A DNA stretch of 64,000 nt, taken from positions 1 through 64,000 of the forward strand of contig JARKIF010000037.1 of assembly GCA_029378245.1 (NCBI GenBank), given 5' to 3'. Of the stretch, positions 44,830 to 55,779 are shown one piece after another. Position 1 is the stretch's first letter. Each line of letters begins with the position of its first letter. The translations under genes and the position numbers were made by a program. The notes under the pieces are model-generated. The model was not told the DNA's origin. It searched no databases and saw nothing but the letters and a program-made list of their open reading frames with translations. The DNA comes from Roridomyces roridus. Its lineage: Eukaryota > Basidiomycota > Agaricomycetes > Agaricales > Mycenaceae.

Positions 44830-46634
44830 CCGTAGCGTCTCAATTAAAGTAGCTCGAAGGGGTAGACATTCGGATAATCGGATTGGGATTGGCTTGAACG
44901 ATGCCTAAAATAAATCCGTATCCGCGGCACGCCATCAGTGAGAATGATTCAGCCATTGACTTGCTGAATCGCAACTGTATACACTCTCAGTAAGCAGGTA
45001 CAGGCTTCTATAGGGCACCCTAAATTTTGGGTTTTGCGGGCCATCACACTTTTGTCGTGCATTTTTGCGTCAGCACGAATGGCAAGAACGCAATATTGAT
45101 GACCTCAACTTCCGGGTGTAATCCTACCCGAAATACTTGGCAACATCTGCGCAAATGCCATGCACAGATGTCGGGTTCTTTGCCGACAGAAATTCCCAAG
45201 AGTGCCAGAGAGTGCCACTGAGGTAAACCCATTCTGAACGGCGAACGCCCTGCTCTCCGCTTGCCCTGCTTCAAGTTTCCGTTTCACAACTGCCACCACA
45301 TACCGGTAACCGCACCACCACCTTTTGATTCATGTTCTCTCTTGCCAAGGTTTTACATACGCTGCCGCACCCGGGCTGCCTTCTCGAGTCTCCATCGGCA
45401 AAAATTGTATCTTACCCCGCCAAGTATTTTCAATTTGTTATGACCCCATTCTAGTTCTGCTTGCAATTGCTGCAGATGAATACTAGAGTACTAGCCCACC
45501 ATTCAATACCTTAGTATCAGGTCTGAGAGAATTTTTCATGCCTAAAAATGGGTGTTCGCGTTGGCCTTGCTTAAATCGGTAGCGGCGGCAAGCACCATCC
45601 CCTACTCTGCCGGGCACGGTTGCAATGATAAATTCGGCAATGTTTCTCCATCTACCCTCAGAGTCATAAGCTCTCAATTGTTGCCCCCGCCGAGGTCAAA
45701 TCTATATGGTATCACTGCTCAAGTCTACTTCCAAAGTCGAAGCTAGCACTTTTTTGATCAAATCAAAGGGCAATCATTTTTGTTCAGCTCGTGCAGAGCT
45801 TGTTTCCTGCAATATCCCCCTCAAACTTTCTGGACCCTCAACATTCCATGAATTTAACTGCAGTTAGTGCCGGTGGCTTCTCCGAGTTGGTCATCCACAA
45901 TTGAACCTGGAATCTGACTCGGTTTTGTAGGTTCGGAATAAGCCTGCCAAATTTCCCGGTCATGATCAAGCGACCCGAGGCTGCCATGCTGAGACTGCCG
46001 ATGCAGCCGATGATGGTCCCTGCCGCAGTGCCGATTTCTGGCACAACATTGAAGGTATGGATGGGGCTACGTGGTCTCATGAGGTCATTCATCATGATCT
46101 GACAAGGATCTTCTGATGGGGATGGCTTTGGCGGGAGATCAGGCGTTTCACGCCCACAGAAACCCTTCTCTGCTACGCTAGAGTAGGGGATGGTAGTAGG
46201 CCGTGCCGCTTGCCGGCCCTACAGCTTTATTGGATCACAGACCAAGGGCCAGCACCGGCCGCACAGGCCATGCCAAGGCGGGGAGACCAATTCGAAGGTG
46301 AAGGCGGTGGGGTCATGGCGGATGGCTCGGGCTGGAAAGAAGTGTATTTCAATGGAAGGGTTCGAATCTCAGCCGCATGTAGCAGTGGCTCGCACCTGCA
46401 CTGAAGAGTCCGTTCGATCCGGGTGGGGAATTCGGTCACACGATGTGCACAGGATGATTTTTTATATTGCGGGACCTTCGGTCTTTTTCTGCGACCACCA
46501 TTGACTGTAAAGAGTGGTGTTTAATTTCCATGGCCTAACTATGATGAACAGCGGCCATCACAGGATCAATCATTCAATGACAAAAACAATCAGTGATATC
46601 CATCAGCCTCGCCCTGTCTCGCTCCCATATCGCA
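44830..46634. other. 1.8 kb without a recognised gene
   Basis: A minus-strand frame at 46095-45838 has a hydrophobic middle (EIGTAAGTIIGCIGSLSMAA) but no family match by eye and no clear start context. Plus-strand 46190-46504 is also unremarkable. No RNA gene could be folded. Confidence 0.4.
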
Positions 46635-48594
46635 ATGGCCAACCCTCCACACTCGAACCACGGCAAGCGTAGCATGGACGCCATCGACACCGCCCTCAAC
46701 GCACTCCTGAAAGCGCGGGACACCACCTTCCTGGAAACCGACGCGCTGCGCACGACGTGTCGGACATTGCAGGTCGAACGCGATGCGCTGCGCTCCCAAG
46801 TCGATTCTCTCACTCACATACTGGATGACTGCCACACGAGGTTGTCTGCATCGCAGGAGATTGCTGATGGGGTTGCGAGACAGCTGGATTTGGCACGCGA
46901 GGAGAAGCGGGTTGTGGCAGGGGAGAGGGACTCCCTGGCGGTGCGTCTGCAGGAGGCTTTGCAGAAGTTGTCGGCAATGGAAACACTTCAGCGGGAAGGT
47001 GCGTCGTCCATTCGAGCTCTCGCGGCGCCAGTGACAACCCAAAGCCGTGAAAGTGGAAATCAAGTCGGAAGATACGAAAGGTGTGTCTAATCTGGATTTT
47101 TAGTTTTCGTGATAGAATTTTTCCTCTAGATCCTTTGCGAGCCTTACGCAAACGACAGAACAGTGTCGAGGTCAAATCTGAGGAGCCGCCGACCAAAGTT
47201 CGCAAACTAGAGCCATCGGGATCAAGAGCCATGAAGATGGAGGTGGTAATCACCAAGTCTGTACGACGACCGAGGGGTCCCGATCTTGTTCTTGTCGACC
47301 GTCAGTTCCCATCCATTTGATTCGTCATTTGCTGAATCCCTATAGGTGCCACTTCGCCCATTCCGCCAAATTCAGTACTTCTCCGTCCATATTGTAACCT
47401 CTCCCTGCGCTCCAAGTGGAATCGTCGCTGATAAACTGCCAGACAAACACTTGTTTGACCTCGACCGGGTACCTAACCCACGTAAGTCGACCCAATCCAC
47501 ATTCTTCACTCACTCAAGCGCACGGGACCAGGTAGGCAATTCGACCCTGAAGCACCCCTCCTATCTGTGGCACCTTTCAAATACTGTCTGTGGACGACCG
47601 AGTTCTTCGAGAAATCGACGAGACTAGGTCCGCTTCTTACGGACCCCATGCTCGAGGAGTATGTTCCTTTCATTCAACGACTTCATTGTGTCAACGAGCG
47701 GGGTCCCTGGGGTTTGTATTGGCACCCATCGACGGACGACGCTGCGGTGTTGCCGTTTTGGGTGTGGGGCTACGTCGGGCGGTTCTTGGTTTTAGATATG
47801 ATTCTGCGGCGCAGTGGGTACAAAGCTTCAGCGCCGTTCAGCCCCAACGGGAATGCACTGCCTAAGGGTGCAATTCCTGTGCGTCTACGTTGATTTCCGG
47901 AGCATTTACTGATGCTACGAACCCAGTTTACGAAGAAGCTGTACAAGTGGGAAAAGTACATCGCAGATGCTGTTCCTTTGGGTGAAGGCAATCCGTCGGA
48001 TGCTGCCCAAAGCTACGAGAATATCCTCCTCACTGCGATGAGTTTCATTTCCATCATCGAGGCAAGTACAGCCTCTCTCCGTGTGTCCCAGTGTCAACGT
48101 CATCTTAGGAACCCTCCATACCTCCTCCCAATGCCCCCGACACAGCCTTCGTCCCTGCACGCCTCACTGAAGCGAATCCAGCGGGGCAGCTCCCGACTCT
48201 GACGCAAACCATCATCGATCGCCACCTCGCGACGTGGTTCTTCATCTCCCCGCTCGCCGTTCTGGTGGAAAACAGCCTCTTTGAACTGACGGCAGCGAAA
48301 GTGAGGCACCAAGATCTATTCCAGGCGCGTGTTGTATACTGAATACCAAATACTCGCTCTAACTTCCACTCCGACTCTTAGACACAGCTCGCACTGGGAA
48401 CAGCGCGCCCCCTGCGCATTGGGCTGGCGGAGAACTACCTCCGCGACGTGGTGTATACCCTGATGAAAGATGCGGCGCTTGATGTGCGGGGGGCGTTTGC
48501 GGGAACGGCGGGCGCACCGAGTTATATGCCACCGCCGTATGCTGAGACATTCTTCAATCTTGGTCAGGCTCTGAGGTCGCGGTTGGGTGATTGA
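46635..48594 (+). CDS. Hypothetical protein with N-terminal coiled coil, eight exons
   Basis: Exons 46635-46998, 47045-47080, 47130-47293, 47346-47481, 47532-47878, 47927-48061, 48109-48300, 48382-48594 give 528 residues with consistent phases. Residues about 15-115 form a long coiled coil (ALRTTCRTLQVERDALRSQV; LAREEKRVVAGERDSLAVRL). A basic/acidic linker follows (RALRKRQNSVEVKSEEPPTK) that may include a nuclear localisation signal, then a globular part with RPFRQIQYFSVHIVTS, PFKYCLWTTEFFEK and WHPSTDDAAVLPFWVWGYVG. Intron 6 (48062-48108) begins GCAAGT; GC-AG splicing is required for the downstream frame. The exon 3 donor (GTCGAC) is weak. I do not recognise the family; a nuclear or scaffold role would be a guess. 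Convergent with the next gene. Confidence 0.75.
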
Positions 48595-48724
48595 TGTATG
48601 TATTTAGGATGGCTATAGTGCGGGTCTTGTACATGTATGTGCGTGGAATACAACGTGAATATGTGTGAGTAGTAGTATAACAATGAAGGGCATGATGTGA
48701 TATGATACAAGATTCGGTTCCACA

Positions 48725-49282
48725 TTAATTCACCCGAGAGGAGAACAGCGGCGGCGGGTTCTCGTCCTTCGAAATGGGAGGTGGGCAGAGAAATTGAGGC
48801 TCTATTTGGTTGAAAGTCAGCGGCGAAGGATAGCAGTCCTTTCTGGCTTCGCACACACCTTTTGAGATCGGGGGCACGTTCCACTCCGCCTCCTTGCCCG
48901 GCCTCGGCGAAGACGGTGTGGTCAATTGGACAGCTGGTGCCCGGGGTCGGGGTAGTACGATGACTCTGGTAGCTCCGTACTCCTTTGGTTCTGCGTGCGC
49001 TGGATTGAGGGGTCAGATCAGTACCACGGTCGGAGTGGGACTAGGAGTGGCTTTGACGTACGCTGTTGTAATCTCTGTGATTCTCGGAGTTTGAGGTGGA
49101 GGTATCGGTCCCACAGTGCCAGAGCGTAAAAGGTGAGGCAGAAGAACACGAATATTATGGTGCCTGAGACACTCTGAGTTCGAGATCAACTACCTAGCTT
49201 GGAGAACCAACGCACCTGGTGTGATATAGGAAGTGCACCCCATGCAAGGGATCAGCTCCAAGTCATTCGATGTTGGTGCCAT
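48725..49282 (-). CDS. Small single-pass membrane protein, four exons
   Basis: Exons 49282-49216, 49163-49062, 48990-48859, 48801-48725 splice in frame to 125 residues. Residues about 23-40 (GTIIFVFFCLTFYALALW) form one membrane helix. Before it is a short stretch with CMGC, and after it a basic, Pro-rich tail (DRYLHLKLRESQRLQQ; LPRPRAPAVQLTTPSSPRPG) ending ENPPPLFSSRVN. Donors are GTGCGT, GTACGT and GTGTGT. The tail is probably cytosolic under the positive-inside rule. Family not recognised. It ends 130 bp from the stop of the convergent gene on the left. Confidence 0.65.
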
Positions 49283-49639
49283 GGTAATCGGTGGGTGATG
49301 AGTCGGGGGAGAGTGGACGCTGGATCGACGGGTGGCACTAGCACTTTTGTATCCGGGTGGAGTGAATGCACAGCATCGTCGGTCGTTTCTCGAAAACTGA
49401 AAGCTGTGTTCACTGTCTTGAATCTTACGTCCAGTCCGAGGGCAGCGCCACATCGACAGGAGGCAGAGCGCGTCGAGGCTGTTGTACATCTCCGAAAGAA
49501 CCGGACAAGCACGGACGTCGGACACGGAAAAAGACGGGCACAGTGGGAAATTATTATTCAGCACAACTGCGCCGCAGCCCGTGTTCCCCAATTGAGTTAG
49601 AAGAGACTTCGAGCCCTCCGAGTCCAAGTTTCAAGAATC

Positions 49640-49860
49640 CGGCTTCAAGTCGTGGTGGTGAGAGTAAAGAGCGAGTCGGTGATCAACCTAACATGATGAC
49701 GGATCAATCCGCTCTTACCCTGCCGTCTGCTGTGCCCAGGCACTACCCAGTGCAGGGTGCAGGCCATTCCCGACGATATCATCCGCGATCATCCTCCACT
49801 CTCTTCCCGCGCATGGCAGTGTCCAGGCCAGTCGACACCGTAACGAGTCGTTATAATCTC
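49640..49860 (+). pseudogene. F-box gene relic
   Basis: Matches the 5' flank and first codons of the F-box copies. GGTGGTGAGAGTAAAGAGCGAGTC is followed by ATGATGACGGATCAATCCGCTC, then sequence equivalent to TRHYPLETIPDDIVREIF and the CTCTTCCCGCGCATGGCAGTGTCCAG region, with frameshifts and losses. Only about 200 bp remain. It shows that the F-box family once extended to this side of arm B. Confidence 0.65.
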
Positions 49861-50440
49861 GGCCCTTGGCTCAACGGCTGCGGAGACTCGTTGAGTCGTT
49901 ACTCGTAGAGATTGCACTGGGAGTGGGCGCCGCGAGTGGCATTCACGACGCACACATAGCGCTAAACTGCAACGCCCAAGCGGCCTTCCACTTTGTGTTC
50001 GACAGTGTCATATTCAAGGGTTTCATACGGATTGTGGGGAAGCGTGGCGGCTTTTACGACGTGTGGGAGATTCAGATGCATCCACAGGCGTATCTGTCCA
50101 CGCCGAGTCGTGGGTTCAAAATCTCGTTCCATGTTGCAACCCTCTGATAAATTCAAGTCCAAAGTATATTCACTGATGGGAACGAACAACATTCAAAACG
50201 AGCATATTCCCCTCGCAAGGGACCGGTATCCCTATTCATAAAATGCCTCTAGCTGTATTATATTCATCGCTCATCTGGTTCTAATCGGCACAGGGTCCGC
50301 GCAGGTGAACGTCTGTATCTCGTGTTGAAATCCCGAGCCAAGAGAAAGAGAAGCAGAGACGTACCACAGGTACTCCACCTCCCGGAAATATCCCGACTGA
50401 ACTCGGCCCCGAGATGAAGAAACTGTCTGTAAAAAAAGAG
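49861..50440. other. No recognised gene
   Basis: Frames on both strands here carry no motif. The plus frame 49866-50147 is probably chance. Confidence 0.4.
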
Positions 50441-50444
50441 TCAG

Positions 50445-51368
50445 TCAAGGAATATATACAGAACTCAGAAACGCCACGCACTGGCCCAATTATTCCAAAA
50501 TATATTCGCCGGGATGGAATCTCCGTTGGTGTTGACCCACGTCGCCGTGAGCCCACGTGGTGGGGTCATAACTCCACAGGGCGGTCTCGACGGCGAGCTG
50601 GTGCATGTTCAGCGCGTCGCCGAATGAGTTGGGGGTGCCGGGTGCCGGGGGGCCTTCGGGGACGTTACCGGACTTTCCGAAATACGCGAAACTAGGAGTG
50701 AGGGCCGGAGTTTGAGACGGGTAAGCCTGAGACGCAAATGCTACGCACTTGTTGGATGCCGAGCCGAGATCGTTGCTATCCGAGCTGAAGCTCATGATGG
50801 CCGCCAGATACGAATACTGGTTATACGTCGTCGTCGAGGCCATGGGGAAATGGGAAGTCGAGCCGGGGGTGTAAGAGAAGGATACCACCAGAGCAGTACC
50901 GTCACTCTGGGATTGCGTGTAACCCTCGAATTTCCCGTAGGGTATCGATTGCTGTGCCCATCCATGCGGGAAGGCCGCCGTAGGGCTGATGGGATCGGCT
51001 CGGATATTGCACGTCACTCTAGAACTGCGTGAGCCGAACGAAAGTCAGGGAGATATAGAAAAACGAACTGTACGGGGGCGACGGCTGAAGGGGTGGATTG
51101 GCGGGGGAAGTTGCCCATGAGGGTCAGTGAAGGATCCCAGACAAAGCAAGCAGGTGAATAATGACACACTGCGACGCCGGGGTTTAAGAAGCGGCAGGCC
51201 ACGAGCAAGACGTTGAGCGTTAGTCAACGCGCCCTCCAGAGCCTGTGGTGCTCGAGCGGATACATCGGAAGTCCGGAAGCCGCGTCTCAACGTCCGGGTG
51301 ATCTCGGCTGCGTCGGAGGTGGAGAAACCGGCAAGAGCGAGTGCGTATAGCAAGGAGAGACGGATTTC
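50445..51368 (-). pseudogene. Secreted agaricomycete protein, decayed
   Basis: The minus strand encodes a signal-peptide-like start (RLSLLYALALAGFSTS), then ARAPQALEGALTNAQRLARGLPLLKPRR, the usual opening of a large family of mushroom extracellular proteins. After an intron comes a body with GYTQSQSDGTALVVSFSYTPG and ending VETALWSYDPTTW. There the frame breaks: one extra base near 50535 separates it from LTATWVNTNGDSIPANIFW, which is the expected continuation. The codon where ATG should precede RLS reads ATC (about 51366-51368), and no alternative in-frame ATG is near. Loss of the start plus a frameshift argue for a pseudogene. Confidence 0.65.
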
Positions 51369-51709
51369 CGCGGAAGGGAATGGACGGATGCCGACCCGGT
51401 CTCAGATGATGATAGACAGGAGTTCCATTGGTTAAGGGGAACCAGGGCAGAAAGTCGTATTGATCGGGGTGTTGAGTTCAGTCAAGCAGAGGGGACGAGA
51501 GGAGCATCAGTAAAAGTTTTTTTAAGATGCAGTTGTTTCGTTGAGGACTCCGGCATCAGAACTGAAGTCGACTCTCAAACAGGTTTTTAGAAACCAAGGA
51601 ACCCCTGAGCTCGACTTGGCATGATGCCGTGTCCGGCGGAACTCGTACTTAATTTTATGACAAGGTTCAGATGAAATAGCGCAGAATTGTGATGTCAGCC
51701 TACACTACG
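51369..51709. other. No recognised gene
   Basis: Flank between the decayed secreted-protein gene and the first transposon of the nest. No motif seen. Confidence 0.4.
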
Positions 51710-51715
51710 GTAAAG

Positions 51716-52478
51716 TATGGCACATATACTGTGCAAAAATTCATGGCAGGTACATCTCATTTGGTCGCAGGGTTTTCAGTTGCAACTGACATGTTGGGTG
51801 TCGAAAAGCTTACAACCTTGAGCGTGGGTTACATGTGTGGTGAGCAAGCTCGCAACCCAGTATGGGATGCTTTCATGTTCAATTGGATGCAGAAATGGAG
51901 TTGGTGGTAGAGAAATTTCTGAGGTTTGATGGGAGTGATTTGAAAATTGATGATCCTTCCTTGCCGAATTCCACAAATGGAAATTGGCGATCATTTATGA
52001 TGATTTCACTCATCTCTGAGCACTAAAATGCCCCGGGGCATACTCTCAAGGTTCAAACACACACAGAATGGTATTCCACATACTGTAGACTGTGTTTCCG
52101 ACTCCCCTGCAACTGTCCCGGTCGTATGACCTTCATAATGGGGTACAGATAAAAATTTGAACTAACACAAGCAATCTTCAGTTCTGTGGAGACGAGTGGC
52201 ATCAAAACTAACCATATAGCATACCGGACGCTTGCCAGATGCATCCCGTCTCAATCCCGCTGTCCAATCCGATGTTCATCCTTCCGTGGGGCGGCGCCGA
52301 GGGGCCGGATTGATCCCGATCAAATCAGAAGATACTGATACCCCCGGCGGGGATGCGAGCCATGGGCAACATGCGACCGATTTGGGATGCAAGCTCACCG
52401 AAAGATGAGCGTGAGATGTAAGTTGCCTGCAAAAAACCTGTAAAATCTTGCTAATTTTTGCACAATATATCGCCCATA
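51716..52478 (+). mobile_element. TIR element, family T (copy 1), 763 bp
   Basis: Ends TATGGCACATATACTGTGCA and, inverted, TATGGGCGATATATTGTGCA. A 6-bp target duplication GTAAAG occurs on both sides. The interior has no transposase. It is about 90 percent like the inverse of copy 2 by eye, and colinear with copy 3. Confidence 0.85.
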
Positions 52479-52673
52479 GTAAAGCTCCAACCATTTGTTT
52501 TTGTTTGCTTTCAACTCCCTGAGTTCTTTGACTTTGCTGGACAACTTGATTGTGGCCTGCCTGCCAGATTCTGCCACACCCTCTCTGATTCTGCCATTCT
52601 GCCAGCCATTCCGGCAGAATGGCACCATTCTGCCAACCACACTACCACAGGGTAGGTGTTTCTTATGTACATA
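52479..52673. other. Spacer between the inverted copies with ATTCTGCCA repeats
   Basis: About 195 bp. ATTCTGCCA and close variants occur about six times between 52567 and 52637, with an internal near-palindrome around CATTCCGGCAGAATGG. Confidence 0.6.
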
Positions 52674-53439
52674 TATGGGCTATATACTCTGCAAAAATTA
52701 GCAAGATTTTACAGTTTTTTTGCAGGCAACTTACATCTCATTTGCGAGGTTGGCTCACATCTTTCGGTGAGCTTACATCCCAAATCGGTCGCATGTTGCT
52801 CATGGCTCGCATCCCCGCCGGGGGGTATCAGTATCTTCTGATTTGATCGGAATCAATCCGGCCCCTCGGCGCCGCCCACAGAAGGGTGAACATTGTATTG
52901 GACAGCCGGATTGGGACCGGATGCATCTGGCACGCCTCCAGTATACTACATGGTTAGTTTTGACCCCATCCGCCTCCACAGAACTGAGCAGACTGATTGT
53001 GTAGTTCAAATTTTTATCTGCACCTCATTATGAAGGTCATACAACCGGGACAGCTGCAAGGGAGTCGGAATACAGCCTACAGCATGTGGAATACCATTCT
53101 GTGTGTGTTTGAACCTTGAGAGTATGCCCCGAGGCATTTGGGTGCTCAGAGATGAGTGAAATGATCACCAATTTCCATTTACGGAATTCGGCAAGCAAAG
53201 ATCATCAATGCTGAAAATCACTCCCATCAAATCTCAGAAATTTCTCCGCCACCAACTCCATCTATGCATCCAATTGAACATGAAATCATCCCATACTGGG
53301 TTGCCAGCTTGCTCACCACACATGTAACTCACGCTCAAGTTGTAAGCTTTTCGACATCCAACATGTCAGTTGCAACCAAAAACCCTGCAACCAAATGAGA
53401 TGTACCCGCCATGAATTTTTGCACAGTATATGTGCCATA
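52674..53439 (-). mobile_element. TIR element, family T (copy 2), 766 bp, inverted
   Basis: Same family in the opposite orientation, with target duplication TACATA on both sides. The different duplication from copy 1 shows an independent insertion, not one folded element. Ends are TATGGGCTATATACTCTGCA and, inverted, TATGGCACATATACTGTGCA. Confidence 0.85.
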
Positions 53440-53478
53440 TACATACACTCAGAGCTGACTGACACCTGCGTATACTTA

Positions 53479-54771
53479 TATGGCACATATACTGTAAAAT
53501 AATTATTGGAACTCATTTGGATTGCATGTTCATGTGGTAATCTGGTTTTGGAGCGCAACTTCAGGTTGGCAGACATCTGGGTCCCAACATTTTGTACTTT
53601 GAGCTGGTCACTGCCTGGATTCCGGTCTCCACGGCCAGGTCTGGTGTGATAATCTAGGAATGCTGATAGGTGATTTTCCGGCTTGAGCGATCCAGTAGAT
53701 GTTAATCACAAGATCTTATCAGTTCATCACTATATGACAGTAAATCAATGTGCTTTACTCTTCCCAAATACAATGCTGGAGCAGCATAGATAATACTCTG
53801 AGTAGACAGACAGAAGCAATGGATTTACTACTCAAATGCCAAACCCATGCAGAGCACAAGCGGAACAAGGCAAAGACACGCAGCATTTTTTCGCAATCCC
53901 AGTCTGGATGATAGCCCATCAGTGTCGCATGGGTGGCCGCATCCTCGGCAGATCGGCAGTCAATGTCGAGAAATGAAAAGTCTTTCTCTGAAAAGTGTTG
54001 AACTCTCTTCAGATGCTCCCCAAAAAGCCAGCCTCAAGATGCTACCCAAACTACCGAGCCAGGACTGAGTTGGGATCCAGAAGCTGGGCTCCCAGCGGAT
54101 GTTCCCACAACAATTATTTTACAGTATATCGCCCATATGGCACATATACTGTAAAAAAATTATTGGGACTCATGTGGATGGCATGTGCATATGGTAACCC
54201 GGGTTTCGAGCACAACTCCAGGCTGGTGGACATTTGGAGTACAATATTTCTTACGGTTTCAACTTGGTTCCAACAACTCCCCGGATTTCTACCTCCAAGG
54301 TGTGGTGTAGTGCCGTTAACTAGGAATGCCGATTGATTGAGTATCGGCAGATGTGATGGTGCAGAGGTTCGGTTCAAAAGATAAATGGCAGATCAAAATA
54401 TTCAGTTCGCTTGTACTACCAGATTTGATGCTCTGCCATGTATGAATTTTCTTAAAAGACGCAGGGAAGCATCATATCAACTTCCAAAGTGGTTGGGCAT
54501 TAGGCGCGAGACAGAGAAAGTAAGCATTCCAACAAGTTCGGAATACTTAGCCTGTTGGTAATGCATCACTGCCAACATTATCGGCACATCAGCAGAATCA
54601 CGAAGACTCTTTTTGAAAAGGAGTGAATACCCTGCAGATGTTATCCAAGACACGACCCCCCAAGATGGGATCCAAACACTGAATTACAATTGAAATGCGA
54701 CCCAGAGCCTGCACTCTGAAAGGGATGTAATCGTAGCAATTATTTTACAGTATATCGCCCATACGCCCATA
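53479..54771 (+). mobile_element. Composite of two related TIR elements, about 659 and 636 bp
   Basis: Two head-to-tail units share the junction CCCATATGGCAC at 54133-54142. Each unit starts TATGGCACATATACTGTAAA and ends TTTACAGTATATCGCCCATA. The outer flanks carry ATACTTA on both sides (ending 53478; starting 54772), so the pair moved as one or the second landed exactly at the end of the first. No transposase. Sequence inside differs from family T, but the termini are clearly related. Confidence 0.75.
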
Positions 54772-55397
54772 ATACTTACTATGTGGCATTAGGAAGCTGC
54801 TCAACAACAGAATGTGACTTCACATACTTAATCCACGGTGGCATCCACCGACGGCGTAGACTCAGAGGTGGTACAGTAACAGTATCAAAGATGGAATCTG
54901 CATGTGGTGCAGAGTAATATCTAGCTGCAGTCATATGGCACATATACTGTGCAAAAATTCAGGGCGGGTGCATCTCACTTGGTTGCCTGATGTCAACGAC
55001 AGCATCTAGGCCGGCTTGCCGGGTGATCGGATCAGACGCGGAACGGCGTGGGTGACACGGCCGGGTACGACGAGAAGGTCAACGAGCTCGAGAACGTCGA
55101 GAGGAGACGAGTCGAGCACAACAAGACGAGTTGAGTCTAGGCGAATAGGCGAGTCGGGTTGTGTCCGTGAGGGAAGAGAACGTAACCCGTAAGCCAAAGT
55201 AGCGCTGGAGATTAGACGAGGTAGAATCTACTGTACATGAGATTCTACCCAAGTATAAATACTAAATCCCTCAGGAGCGTTCTCCTGTACGATCGGTCCC
55301 TGACCCTTAATTACCCCTATGCGACTCCTCTCTTAATAGAGTTAAGTGGAGCGTCTCCTGTAACCCTATAGGTTACCCCTCCTTGGCATGATCACTG

Positions 55398-55635
55398 TGT
55401 TGTAGGAGACCCGAGCACCACTCTCCCGTGACCGTGTTCAACTGCCTGAATACATCTTCCATTCTTCCTCTCTAATTAAGGTACAGATCCTGAATGGTTC
55501 AACCTATCTCTATTGCCAAAACATGGTAATATACCCTGTTTCATCTTCTACCTATTTCATATTCTGGATAAGCAGCATGTATAAATACAGGCTCATCTTA
55601 GTGAATATACCTTGTCTGTTCTTGTTCCCACAATA
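55398..55635 (+). repeat. 5' LTR of copia, 238 bp
   Basis: TGTTGTAGGAGACCC...TTCCCACAATA. A TATAAATA-like promoter (GTATAAATACAGG near 55580) lies about 55 bp before the LTR end. Confidence 0.92.
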
Positions 55636-55779
55636 GGTTATGGGCCCCGCAGCGTTCTGAATCCCTCCATCAAGAACACGACCAACCTAATCTCAGTTCC
55701 ACAACCCATCACACAACCAACCCACCCCTAACCACACAACCATCACACAACCACCTCACGGTCATACCAAGCCACTTCC

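Noticed and set aside
46300..46400. GGTTCGAATC looked like a tRNA T-arm
   Set aside because: The flanking bases do not form a T-stem, and no D-arm, anticodon arm or acceptor pairing could be built.
51716..53439. Read first as one giant palindrome (single foldback element)
   Set aside because: Each half has its own different 6-bp target duplication, so they are two separate insertions in opposite orientation.
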